Shown in pieces: positions 36,748 through 45,577 of a DNA stretch of 64,000 nt (position 1 is its first letter; each line of letters begins with the position of its first letter). The stretch spans positions 992,001 to 1,056,000 of the forward strand of contig NZ_FNFP01000001.1 of the NCBI RefSeq assembly GCF_900100845.1. The letters are read 5' to 3'. Origin of the DNA: Natronincola ferrireducens. GTDB lineage: Bacteria > Bacillota > Clostridia > Peptostreptococcales > Natronincolaceae. Both the position numbers and the translations under genes were made by a program. The notes beneath the pieces are model-generated. The model had not been told where the DNA came from, made no database searches, and saw only the letters and a program-made list of their open reading frames with translations.

Positions 36748-37638
36748 ATGATAGATATAAGAGTTGAATCATTTTTGGCTGTATGGGAAAATAGAAGCTA
36801 TACAAAAGCCTCTGAGAAACTGCGGATAACACAGCCTGCAGTTACCCAGCACATTAAGTCATTAGAAAAACAATATGGCTGTAAACTTATAGTATATGAG
36901 AATAGAGGGTTAAAGCTTACCAAAGCTGGAGAGATTTTTTTTCGCTATGCTCAAAATGCCAAGGTCAACGAAAAAAATATAATACAGAAGATCCGAGAAA
37001 TAAATAAAGAAACCAAGACAATGAAATTTGCTGCAACTTTAACCATTGGGGAATTTACCATAGCATCAATTCTTGGAGATTTGGTAAAGACCTTTAACCA
37101 ATACAATATAACTATGCATGTTGATAATACTGAAGTGGTATTGAAAATGCTACAAGAGGGTAAGATTAGCTTTGCTTTGGTTGAGGGGCTGTTCAATAAG
37201 GCTGACTATGAAGCAAGACTGCTGAAAAGTGCCAGCTTTATACTAATAGCTCCCCCAACACATCCATTGGTGACTAAAAAACCTATATTTTTACATGAAC
37301 TTAAGAATGAGACCATAATAGTCCGTGAAAAAGGTTCAGGGTCCCGAGAGGTTTTGGAACGTGGAATCTACGAAAAAAATTATACCCTTGAATATTTTGA
37401 AAAAACCATTGAAATAGGGAATGTCAATGTCATAAAAGAAATGGTGAAAAGTGGAGTGGGTCTTAGCTTTATGTATGAAGATGCAGCTAGGGAAGATATC
37501 AACAAAGGTCATTTAGCTGAGGTTAAAATACAAGATTTTACTATTCAACGGGAGTTTAACTTTATTTATCTTAAAAATCAAATGATAGAAGCTGAAATAG
37601 ATATGTTTTATTCTTTTTTTAAAAACAATATGATATGA
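36748..37638 (+). CDS. LysR-family transcriptional regulator
   Basis: 296 aa. N-terminal winged helix with the LysR signature (NRSYTKASEKLRITQPAVTQHIKSLEKQYG, residues 15-44), then an effector-binding periplasmic-like domain. Divergent from the YeiH-like transporter, as with YeiE in enterics, so it probably controls that gene and itself. ATG follows GAGGTGTGGTG. Confidence 0.93.
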   Translation: MIDIRVESFLAVWENRSYTKASEKLRITQPAVTQHIKSLEKQYGCKLIVYENRGLKLTKAGEIFFRYAQNAKVNEKNIIQKIREINKETKTMKFAATLTIGEFTIASILGDLVKTFNQYNITMHVDNTEVVLKMLQEGKISFALVEGLFNKADYEARLLKSASFILIAPPTHPLVTKKPIFLHELKNETIIVREKGSGSREVLERGIYEKNYTLEYFEKTIEIGNVNVIKEMVKSGVGLSFMYEDAAREDINKGHLAEVKIQDFTIQREFNFIYLKNQMIEAEIDMFYSFFKNNMI

Positions 37639-37777
37639 AAAAGCTGTTTTTATTGGAGAGGCTTGTAAATTAATTTTAAACAGAAAAAAATTACAAATAA
37701 ATTGATGTAACTATAAACCAGCAAAAATGAATAAATAAATTTCCATCTAAAAAATTACACAAACACAAAAAAACACT

Positions 37778-37951
37778 TATGACCTCCGCCACACCTGTGC
37801 CACTCTATTGACCCAGGCAGGAGAAAGCCCAAAAGCGGTAGCAGATCTGGTAGGACCCTCAGATACCAGCATGATTATGGATATATACACTCATATTCTC
37901 CCAGGCATGAAGGAGGTAGCATCTAACAAAATGAGAAAAATTATATACTAG
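37778..37951 (+). pseudogene. C-terminal remnant of a tyrosine recombinase/integrase
   Basis: The frame reads YDLRHTCATLLTQAG, then VADLVGPSDTSMIMDIYTH, ending in a stop at 37949. This is the C-terminal catalytic part of a phage-type integrase: the RHT box and the nucleophile Tyr in IYTHILPG are intact. The first ~80% of the gene, including the first catalytic Arg, is missing and no start codon exists. It lies 170 bp from the 3' end of a tRNA-Thr gene, a typical integration site, so it is probably the scar of a lost element. Confidence 0.85.
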
Positions 37952-37996
37952 TGGACACTAGAAACAATTGATGGTGAAGGATAATTCATAAGCGAA

Positions 37997-38048
37997 ATGC
38001 ACCACTAAATGTTATGAAAAAAACTAACATTTAGTGGTGCATATTTTC
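37997..38048 (+). terminator. Strong hairpin after the integrase remnant
   Basis: ATGCACCACTAAATGTTA (37997-38014) is exactly complementary to 38025-38042, loop of 10 nt, followed by ATTTTCCC. Confidence 0.75.
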
Positions 38049-38122
38049 CCACGCTTTTTTTAAAACATAAAAAAATACAGCCCCCAGACACATTCTGAAA
38101 ACCGCATTTTTTAATAAGTAAA

Positions 38123-38199
38123 TGGAGCTGATGATGGGACTTGAACCCACGAACCTCTTCCTTACCAAGGAAGTGCTCTACCTGCTGAGCTACATCAGC
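38123..38199 (-). tRNA. tRNA-Thr (anticodon GGT)
   Basis: On the minus strand GCTGATG opens the acceptor stem and CATCAGC TCCA closes it, with CCA encoded. The anticodon arm is CTTCC-TTGGTAA-GGAAG, giving anticodon GGT (Thr, ACC/ACU codons). The T arm carries GGTTCGTGGGTTCAAGTCC-type sequence. It lies apart from other RNA genes and next to an integrase remnant. Confidence 0.96.
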
Positions 38200-38400
38200 A
38201 TATATAGTTATTTTTAGGTGGTTGTAGAAAGGTTATTTCTTAAGACCACGAATTATATTATAAATCAAATTTTTCAAATTGTAAAGGGTTAATTAATAAA
38301 TTTTTAATTTAATTTTTCCAGTAGATTTAATAAGCCAATAATACTTGCCTAATAACTTCAAAATAATGAAGATATTAATGACATCAAAATTATATATATA

Positions 38401-38441
38401 CAATAAAAGGCATTAAAAGTAGCATTTAATGCCTTTTATTG
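38401..38441. terminator. Perfect 17-bp hairpin, bidirectional terminator
   Basis: CAATAAAAGGCATTAAA, loop AGTAGCA, TTTAATGCCTTTTATTG. It lies 59 nt past the end of the minus-strand ABC gene. Confidence 0.7.
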
Positions 38442-38499
38442 GAATCATACTTTATTTATTCATTGTGGTTCATCCATTAAACTAAACAAACCTTCAAAA

Positions 38500-40233
38500 C
38501 TAAGCAACATCAAAGTTCAATTCCTGAAACTGTGCCTTATACAGCCTTGCATAAGCACCATTTTTTTTCAATAGTTCTTCATGATTTCCCTCTTCGACTA
38601 TTCCTTCATCTGTCAAAACCATAATCCTATTAGCATGCTTAATGGTAGCTAGACGGTGGGCAATAACTAAAGTTGTTCTATTTTCTGAAAGATGTTGGAG
38701 GGATTCTTGAATTACCTTTTCGGTTTCATTATCCAGGGCTGATGTAGCTTCATCAAGTATTAAAATAGGAGGATTCTTTAAGAAAATCCTTGCAATAGAA
38801 AGTCTTTGTTTTTGTCCTCCCGATAGCTTCACACCTCTTTGGCCTATATAGGTATCGTAACCATCTTCTAAGTTCATAATAAATTCATGGGCATTAGCTT
38901 TTTTAGCGGCAGCTTGTATTTCCTCATCTGTAGCATGGATGTTACCATAGGCAATATTTTCTCTAACAGTGCCAGAGAATAGAAATACATCCTGCTGTAC
39001 AATACCAATATTTTGACGGAGGGATTTTTGTGTAATCTCTTTAATATCTTTGTTATCAATTTTAATCTCTCCACTATCTATCTCGTAAAATCTCGGGATA
39101 AGACTACAAAGGGTGGTTTTACCTCCACCAGATGGTCCTACAATTGCCACAGTTTCTCCTGGAGATATGGTGAAATTAATATTTGTTAAAACATTTTCTT
39201 TGTTGTTATAGCTAAAGGTTACATTATTAAAGGTGATTTGACCTTTTACATCATCAATATCTATTGCCCTAGGCTCATCGACGATTTCTGGCATCAACTG
39301 GAGGGTTTCATAAAAGCGGTGAAAGCCTGCCATACCTTTTTGATAATTCTCCACCAAAATAGTTAGCTTCCTCATTGGTTGTAAAAACATGGAAACATAT
39401 AAGAGAAATCCTACTAAATCTCCTGTCTGCATGTTTCCTTGATAAATGAAGATTCCCCCAAATACTAATACCACCAAATGTATAATATTAGAAAAAAAGT
39501 TAACGCCGGCAAAGAATTCTGCCATTACCTTAAAGGTATTTTCTTTAGACAGTCTAAAGGTTTCATTTCCTATTTTAAACTTTTTTGCTTCATAGGATTC
39601 GTTGGTAAAGGACTTTACCACCCTAACCCCAGATATACTATCCTCCACTTGGGCATTAATTTCCCCTAGCTTTACCCGGAGGTTTCTAAAAGCCTGCTGC
39701 ATTTTTTTGTTTTTAATTGTAGTAAAAATCAAAACAATTGGCAGGAGGGAAAAGGTGATTAAGGTCAAGGGCCAGTGAATCGTCATCATAATGATGAAGG
39801 CCCCTGTTAATGTTACAGTTGCAATAAAAAAATCCTCTGGACCATGATGGGCCAATTCTGTAATTTCATTTAAATCATTTACTAATCTAGACATGATTTG
39901 ACCAGTTTTTGTATTGTCAAAATAATTGAAGGAAAGTCTATGTAAATGCTGAAATAAGTCCCTCCGCATATCGTATTCCATTCTTGCTCCTAAAACGTGG
40001 CCCCAGTAATCTACAATATATTGAAGGATACTTCTGACGATATATAATAAGAGCATCCCTACTCCTACCCATATAATTATTTGAAGGTTTCCCACATGAA
40101 ATACATCATTAATCATTTTAAGTACAACAAAGGGAAAGACCAAATCCATACCGGCCATAATAAAGGCGCAACCAAAATCCAACATAAAGAGGGAAAGATG
40201 GGGTCGATAATAACTGATAAATTTTTTAAACAT
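38500..40233 (-). CDS. ABC exporter, fused permease and ATPase (MsbA/LmrA type)
   Basis: 577 aa half-transporter that would work as a dimer. N-terminal six-segment membrane domain (about residues 1-320), then the ATPase: Walker A GPSGGGKTT near 367, signature LSGGQKQRLSIARIF near 471, Walker B ILILDEATSALD near 493, switch His in VIAHRLAT. The substrate (lipid or drug) cannot be read. ATG follows AAAGGTGATG. The gap up to 40585 holds no gene I can support. Confidence 0.94.
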   Translation of the reverse strand: MFKKFISYYRPHLSLFMLDFGCAFIMAGMDLVFPFVVLKMINDVFHVGNLQIIIWVGVGMLLLYIVRSILQYIVDYWGHVLGARMEYDMRRDLFQHLHRLSFNYFDNTKTGQIMSRLVNDLNEITELAHHGPEDFFIATVTLTGAFIIMMTIHWPLTLITFSLLPIVLIFTTIKNKKMQQAFRNLRVKLGEINAQVEDSISGVRVVKSFTNESYEAKKFKIGNETFRLSKENTFKVMAEFFAGVNFFSNIIHLVVLVFGGIFIYQGNMQTGDLVGFLLYVSMFLQPMRKLTILVENYQKGMAGFHRFYETLQLMPEIVDEPRAIDIDDVKGQITFNNVTFSYNNKENVLTNINFTISPGETVAIVGPSGGGKTTLCSLIPRFYEIDSGEIKIDNKDIKEITQKSLRQNIGIVQQDVFLFSGTVRENIAYGNIHATDEEIQAAAKKANAHEFIMNLEDGYDTYIGQRGVKLSGGQKQRLSIARIFLKNPPILILDEATSALDNETEKVIQESLQHLSENRTTLVIAHRLATIKHANRIMVLTDEGIVEEGNHEELLKKNGAYARLYKAQFQELNFDVA

Positions 40234-40585
40234 AGTGCATCACCTTTCTTTAAAATTTTCCAAACACATTTTATTATACCATATTTTGGGTATGAAGTTC
40301 CTTTTATTCTTTTCACAACCTCCACAGTAACGGGATATTTATCTTATTTCCCTTCAATAGCTGTAATAGCTTTTTCTTTAATCAATACAGGTATTATCAA
40401 GAGCTATTTAGCAAAGGATTGATATAAATTTTGCCTATAGAAGTAAAAAAAGAGGAACTATAATAGTAATGGTCGAAAAAGTATTAATAAATAATAAAAA
40501 GACTAGAACTATACCTTAGCAACAACTCTTTACTAGGTTTTTGGATAAGATAAAAAAACGATAAAAAGAATTGAGGGTTAGTACT

Positions 40586-41209
40586 ATGAAGATTTATGAA
40601 AAAATAAAGGAAGTGATGGGATTGATTGTAGATAAACCCTATTTACCAATAGGGTTGCAGGAGGCTAAGGGGCCTTTCCTCCTCCATATCAGTGATACAC
40701 CTCAGGAGATTTATCCTTATATCCTTCGACTGGTGAAGACTTTAAGGCCGGCTTATATTGTGCATACGGGAGATATGGTGGATGATATTAAGCTAGAGAT
40801 CCTTCCAAATCAAATAGATAGATATAAAATAGCTTTGAATAAGTTCATCACAGGTTTAGAATCCTCTACCAGTGCCATGATCTATTATGTTATGGGAAAC
40901 CATGATGCCTATGAAGTAGTAAAGGAAATCAGTATAAAGGGCATACCTCTAACCAAGGGTCATATAATGATAGAGGGAATTGATTTTTATGTAAATCATT
41001 ATCATATAGAGGATTCTTCAAAAAAGGACTACTATTTATATGGTCATAGCTTTGAGCCTAAGGCCTATAAAACCGATGAATATGTGGGTTTGAATGGACT
41101 AAATGTCATCAATGTCTTAGATTTAACTACAAAAGTAATTTATGCTTTACCCTATCCCTTTGCCACCAATCAATTTAGAAAGATGAAGCAGAGGAGAATT
41201 GGACTATAG
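40586..41209 (+). CDS. Metallophosphoesterase-like protein
   Basis: 207 aa, calcineurin-type fold. Visible motifs: HISD at the first metal box, but the usual DxH reads D-T-P; HTGDMVDD; VMGNHDAY; then NHYH and YGHSFEP. The missing His in the first box could weaken one metal site. ATG at 40586 is 8 nt after GAGGG; an in-frame TTG at 40571 is less likely. The next gene starts 14 nt after its stop, so the two are probably co-expressed. Confidence 0.78.
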   Translation: MKIYEKIKEVMGLIVDKPYLPIGLQEAKGPFLLHISDTPQEIYPYILRLVKTLRPAYIVHTGDMVDDIKLEILPNQIDRYKIALNKFITGLESSTSAMIYYVMGNHDAYEVVKEISIKGIPLTKGHIMIEGIDFYVNHYHIEDSSKKDYYLYGHSFEPKAYKTDEYVGLNGLNVINVLDLTTKVIYALPYPFATNQFRKMKQRRIGL

Positions 41210-41222
41210 GGAGGATGAAAAA

Positions 41223-42221
41223 ATGCTTTTTTTCAGGATGGGACCTCGGTTATTATTTATACGAACCGAGGCAATAGAAGAGGTAAAGGATTTTTTTATA
41301 AAAACAATGGAGGGAAAAGAAACGGAATTTATTAAGGGAATGGAGGAGGCTACAGAGGACAGCAGTCTTATCTTTTTAACGGATAGTTCTCCTGTAAAGA
41401 CAGATATAGGGGATGCCAAGGCCATTGTAATTGTGGATGAACCTGCATCTATATGTCTTGCTACCCTAATTAATAGTCATATCTCTCAATTGTTAAAAAG
41501 GGTAGATATGGGACCATCCTCAATCATCATGAGGACAGTTGGAGATAAAAACAGAGTAGTACAGCAGATTTTAAGCCTCTATGGAGGGAAGACATTACCA
41601 ATAGAAGAGGCCGTCAACGAAGGAGAGCAGGGAGACACCATTTTATTTCTAACCACCAAGCAACTGTTACGACGACTGCTAAGCAGTGATTTATTAGATA
41701 CACCCCTATTATTACCTCATCCTGCCTCGCAAATTGTTAAAAAGCTTCAAAATGAGGGGATTTTATATATTACCCAAAGTCTAGAGGATAGGAAATGGTA
41801 TGAGCTGCGAATTAATATTTATGATATTCATGGAAGGTATCAGGAACATTATGATAGGTTAAATTATGTATTGACCCAGCTGGAGGTTGGAATGGTGTTA
41901 GAAGAGGGATGGACAAAGGATCATGCCCTAACCTTATTTTTTGTATTGGCCTATCAGATTCGATTGTTTACCTTTTACAGACCAGAAGAGATTAAACAAA
42001 TATTATTAGGTCTAGAATATAATGGAGAAGGAGACAGATGGGTGGATTTAGATCTATACTATAGAAATAAGAAAATTTCTTGGGTAGATATTGATAAAAA
42101 AAAGGGAAAGCGCAATAAGATACAAGAATGTCTGCAGCATAGGGAAGAGGTTATGCAGAGACTTTCAAAACAAGAAAGGGAAAAGCTTATGGAGTTGGAA
42201 GGAAAGCTTTATAAAAAATAA
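41223..42221 (+). CDS. Hypothetical protein, 332 aa, partner of the phosphoesterase
   Basis: I do not recognise a family. It is soluble, acidic in its first third, with a Lys-rich, probably coiled C-terminal end (about residues 285-332). No signal peptide, membrane segment or P-loop. ATG at 41223 follows GGGAGGATG. It forms a two-gene unit with the phosphoesterase at 40586 and ends with a terminator. Confidence 0.7.
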   Translation: MLFFRMGPRLLFIRTEAIEEVKDFFIKTMEGKETEFIKGMEEATEDSSLIFLTDSSPVKTDIGDAKAIVIVDEPASICLATLINSHISQLLKRVDMGPSSIIMRTVGDKNRVVQQILSLYGGKTLPIEEAVNEGEQGDTILFLTTKQLLRRLLSSDLLDTPLLLPHPASQIVKKLQNEGILYITQSLEDRKWYELRINIYDIHGRYQEHYDRLNYVLTQLEVGMVLEEGWTKDHALTLFFVLAYQIRLFTFYRPEEIKQILLGLEYNGEGDRWVDLDLYYRNKKISWVDIDKKKGKRNKIQECLQHREEVMQRLSKQEREKLMELEGKLYKK

Positions 42222-42226
42222 GTCCT

Positions 42227-42267
42227 AAAAAAACATGGATATTAAGGAACATTTTACCATGTTTTTC
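42227..42267 (+). terminator. Intrinsic terminator after the hypothetical pair
   Basis: AAAACATGG pairs with CCATGTTTTT across an 18-base loop, followed by TTTTTC. Confidence 0.75.
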
Positions 42268-42322
42268 GTCTATATACATGAGGAAAATTTATATGATTTT
42301 CAAATGTGAGGAGGAGCAAAAA

Positions 42323-44659
42323 ATGAAAAGACTGGTGTCCATGGTTTTAATTTTCACATTGCTATTTACCGTATTTAGTGGCATTACCCATGCTGTAGAA
42401 GTTTCATCTATTTATACAAAGACAGAAATAGAAGAGTTGGTTCGAACAAAGCTGAACATAGATAAAGAAATAAATCTAGACTATGCCAATTTGTTCACCA
42501 GAGATTTACAGGAAAAGAAGTTTTGGAGTTTACAATTCCAAGGAGAAAATGAAAGGATTCATGTGGCCATCAGTGCTGACACAGGAGAAATTACCAACTA
42601 CCATAATTGGGACGCCACCAATTATGAAGGAGCAATTACAATTATGGCGGAGGATGCAAAGAAAACCGCTGTTAAGTTTATTCAAACTCTAGAGCCACAG
42701 AAATATAAAGAGACAGAGGAAGTAACAGCAAAGGCTCCCTCCTTTATCATCTACGATATGGCGAGAAGTGCTTATGAAGGAGATAACTATCACTTTTTAT
42801 TTGTTCGTAAGCTAGGAGAAGAGTTTTTCCCTAACAACTATTTTCGTGTCCAGGTATCTGGTGTTAATGGTAAAGTTACAGGCTACGAAATGCGATGGGA
42901 CGAAGCTACCTATGCTAATAAAAAATCCTTAATTACAGAGACAAAGGCTCGACAAGTCTTTGAGTCAGAGGAAAGGCTTGCTTTAAAATATGTGGCCCTC
43001 TATAAGAATAATAAGGGTGAGGTAACGAAACCTACTCTAACCCCAGTATATGTATATAATCCTAAAGAATCTGATAAAATCCATGCTGTAGAGGGAAGAC
43101 TTTTAAAGCAAGAGGAGCTTTATACTGGAGGTCAGTTCTATGGTCCTAGATCTTATGGTGCTGATCAAATGGCTACGAAGGAGACGATGAACTATGACGG
43201 AGGTGAAGTAATTCCAGAAGAGGGGATTTTATCAAAGGAAAAAGTAGAGAAGGCTGTATTGGAGACATTAGCTAGGGAGTTGGATATAACTGGACTACAG
43301 GTGCAAAACAGTCACTATTCTAATTATTATCACCGTATGAAGGGTAAGTTTTGGAATATATACTGGTATGATGAAGAAAGTGGAAAATCCCTCAACACCA
43401 CTGTTGATGGAGAAAAGGGCAACATCATCACCGCTAGCTATAGCAAAGAGCCTAGGGAAGTAAAACCCTATGAAAGAGATGGATTAGAGTTAAATTCACT
43501 GAAAAAAGATATGATGGATGGGAAAGTCCCCATGGAGGTTTATGAAGAGGAAGTAGGGAATGTTAAAAATACAGATAAAAGTCAGCTACCTCTATTGGAT
43601 GAAGAAAAGGTCAGAAAAGAAGTAGAGGAAAGGATTAAAACCATGTTTCCCCATGTTAAAGGCGGAGAGGTGAAATTTAAAAGACAACCCCAAATGACAA
43701 CAGAAGCTATTGTATATTTTACTTCCCCTAGATACATTGAAGGGATACCCTATGAGGAAAACTATATTAACGTCACCTATCAATATAATACTGGAGAAAT
43801 ATTGGAGTTAAATTATAGATGGAATGATGTGGAGATCCAAACCCCTACTAAAATTGTTGAAAAAAACATGATAGAAAAGAAGTTTTATGATACAGTAGGC
43901 TTTGAAAAATATTTGATTCAGCTAAGGAATCAAGAGGCCTTTAATAGTAGAAGACTAGATATTCCCATGAAAGAACTGATACCTGTCTATAGTATCAAGG
44001 ATTTCTATTTCCACTATATTGATGCTGGAAATGGTAAGTTTTTAGATTACAACGGGGAGGAATATGTGGAGGAAAACCTATCTATCCATGAATTTAAAGA
44101 TATACAAAGTAGTCCCTATAAGAAGGAAATTTTACTTATGGATAAAATGGGAATCCTTAAGGAAGATACCCTGTATTTCCAACCTGATGGAACCCTCCTG
44201 AGGAAGGATGCCTTAAAATGGATTGTGGAGATGGGCTGGAGGGGAAGATTCTATTATCTAAATAAAGGTTATGGATACAAGAATGATGAAAAGCAACCTT
44301 ACTTTAAGGACCTAGATAAGGATGATCCCTACTATATTTATGTGGAGGCAGCAATAGAAAATAAAATCCTTGAAAAGGGTGACGGCTATTTTCAACCTGA
44401 AGAAACTATAACAAAAATCGAGAGTACCCAGTGGTTGTTAAATGCCATGGGACAAAAGGAATTGGCACAGTTTACAGAGATTTTCCAAGTACCCTATACA
44501 GATAAAGGGGATATCCCAAAAGAAGATAGAGGCTATGTGGCTTTGGCTAAGTATTATAATATCTTTGCTGATAAAAACAGTGAAGGAGCTTTTCAGCCCG
44601 ACAAAGTATTTACTAGGGGAGAATTTGTCAGCATACTTTACCATTTATTAAAAAATTAA
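42323..44659 (+). CDS. YcdB/YcdC (PepSY-like) protein with S-layer homology domains
   Basis: 778 aa. Signal peptide with cleavage near THAVEV (about residue 25). Two long YcdB/PepSY-type repeats follow (each with KFWSLQFQGE- or KFWNIYWYDE-like strands and a DAKKTAVKF-like helix). The last ~190 residues carry three S-layer homology domains (motifs LRKDALKWI, TKIESTQWL, TRGEFVSIL), which anchor proteins to cell-wall polysaccharide. PepSY-like domains are thought to inhibit peptidases. ATG at 42323 follows GAGGAGGAG. Its likely place is the cell surface. Confidence 0.88.
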   Translation: MKRLVSMVLIFTLLFTVFSGITHAVEVSSIYTKTEIEELVRTKLNIDKEINLDYANLFTRDLQEKKFWSLQFQGENERIHVAISADTGEITNYHNWDATNYEGAITIMAEDAKKTAVKFIQTLEPQKYKETEEVTAKAPSFIIYDMARSAYEGDNYHFLFVRKLGEEFFPNNYFRVQVSGVNGKVTGYEMRWDEATYANKKSLITETKARQVFESEERLALKYVALYKNNKGEVTKPTLTPVYVYNPKESDKIHAVEGRLLKQEELYTGGQFYGPRSYGADQMATKETMNYDGGEVIPEEGILSKEKVEKAVLETLARELDITGLQVQNSHYSNYYHRMKGKFWNIYWYDEESGKSLNTTVDGEKGNIITASYSKEPREVKPYERDGLELNSLKKDMMDGKVPMEVYEEEVGNVKNTDKSQLPLLDEEKVRKEVEERIKTMFPHVKGGEVKFKRQPQMTTEAIVYFTSPRYIEGIPYEENYINVTYQYNTGEILELNYRWNDVEIQTPTKIVEKNMIEKKFYDTVGFEKYLIQLRNQEAFNSRRLDIPMKELIPVYSIKDFYFHYIDAGNGKFLDYNGEEYVEENLSIHEFKDIQSSPYKKEILLMDKMGILKEDTLYFQPDGTLLRKDALKWIVEMGWRGRFYYLNKGYGYKNDEKQPYFKDLDKDDPYYIYVEAAIENKILEKGDGYFQPEETITKIESTQWLLNAMGQKELAQFTEIFQVPYTDKGDIPKEDRGYVALAKYYNIFADKNSEGAFQPDKVFTRGEFVSILYHLLKN

Positions 44660-44674
44660 TTGTAAGCAGATTCT

Positions 44675-44702
44675 CAATATCTTAAAGAGATCTTTAAGAT
44701 AT
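44675..44702. repeat. Inverted repeat after the S-layer protein gene
   Basis: ATATCTTAAAGAGATCTTTAAGATAT is almost fully palindromic; together with the hairpin at 44716 it forms a double stop signal. Confidence 0.5.
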
Positions 44703-44715
44703 TCTACTAAACATT

Positions 44716-44754
44716 AGAAGGAGAATACCTTTTATCGGAGGTATTCTCCTTTAA
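44716..44754. terminator. Intrinsic terminator
   Basis: GAAGGAGAATACCT pairs with AGGTATTCTCCTTT across an eight-base loop; it may serve both the S-layer protein gene and the convergent gene ending at 44782. Confidence 0.8.
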
Positions 44755-44781
44755 TATAAAGAAAAAAGGGGTGTTTTTTCT

Positions 44782-45561
44782 TTAATCCTCTGCATTCATG
44801 ATGACTTTAACTATAGCATTATTATCCATAGCAAGCTGTATTAGATTAGCATCAATGATATTTCCTTTAGAAAAGGTACTATCAGCTATTAAAATATCTT
44901 CAATTAGTTCCTTACCTAGTAGATAGTTATATCTTGGGTCTATGGAGCTTTCAATTTGCACCTCTATACTGGAAGTAACCTCTTGTGAAATTTGCAATTC
45001 TTCTGTCACGGTAGTATCCTCCAACACTTCCTGTATAGTCTCTATACCTTCATGTTCTTCAGCAGGGATCTCTGTAGTATCCATAGGATCATTGTCTAGG
45101 GACAACTCTTGATTAAGAAGGTCTAGACTATTTTCCACGGGGTAGGCTCCAGGTGATGAAGAAGCAGAGGTGGGGCTGACTTTTTTAGAATTAATTATAA
45201 TGATATGATCCATAGATAAAATATCATCCTTCTCTATACGGGTATCTGTTGTATGGATTGCAGCTACTTGAAAATCCTCATCAAATTCTACTCCACAAGC
45301 TTCACCTATTTTTTCTCCTTGCAGGGTATAGATTTCAGGTTTAGATGAGACAGATAGAAGGGATTCCCTATAGCTATTTTTTAACATAACTGCATCTGAC
45401 CCCATAACAACTTGTTCTATAGGAATGTAGACATACTTCTCTTGAGCTTTACAGTAGACAAAAGCTAGCTTATTTTGATTAAAAATAAACCCCTTTAATG
45501 TACCGAAAAATTTCCCATTCTCTATGAAGATAACTGGTTTTTCTGAAACATTTATTAACAA
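44782..45561 (-). CDS. PRC-barrel-like protein, operon partner of the actin-like gene
   Basis: 259 aa. The first ~125 residues look like two PRC-barrel units (each with a GKFFGTLKGFIF- or GEKIGEACGVEF-like strand pair). An acidic, Ser/Glu-rich linker follows, then a C-terminal barrel-like unit (LLGKELIEDILIADSTFSKGN). PRC barrels bind RNA or protein partners. TTG at 45561 is six nt after AGGTAGGTG; an in-frame GTG at 45570 is the alternative. It lies 16 nt after the actin-like gene, in the same operon. Family call is by appearance only. Confidence 0.65.
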   Translation of the reverse strand: MLINVSEKPVIFIENGKFFGTLKGFIFNQNKLAFVYCKAQEKYVYIPIEQVVMGSDAVMLKNSYRESLLSVSSKPEIYTLQGEKIGEACGVEFDEDFQVAAIHTTDTRIEKDDILSMDHIIIINSKKVSPTSASSSPGAYPVENSLDLLNQELSLDNDPMDTTEIPAEEHEGIETIQEVLEDTTVTEELQISQEVTSSIEVQIESSIDPRYNYLLGKELIEDILIADSTFSKGNIIDANLIQLAMDNNAIVKVIMNAED

Positions 45562-45577
45562 ATTTAACACCTACCTT

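Noticed and set aside
40252-40422. Hydrophobic open stretch (IIPYFGYEVPFILF ...) that could be the tail of a lost membrane protein.
   Set aside because: No start or ribosome site, it runs into the ABC exporter start on the other strand, and no family is recognised; chance AT-rich sequence is as likely.
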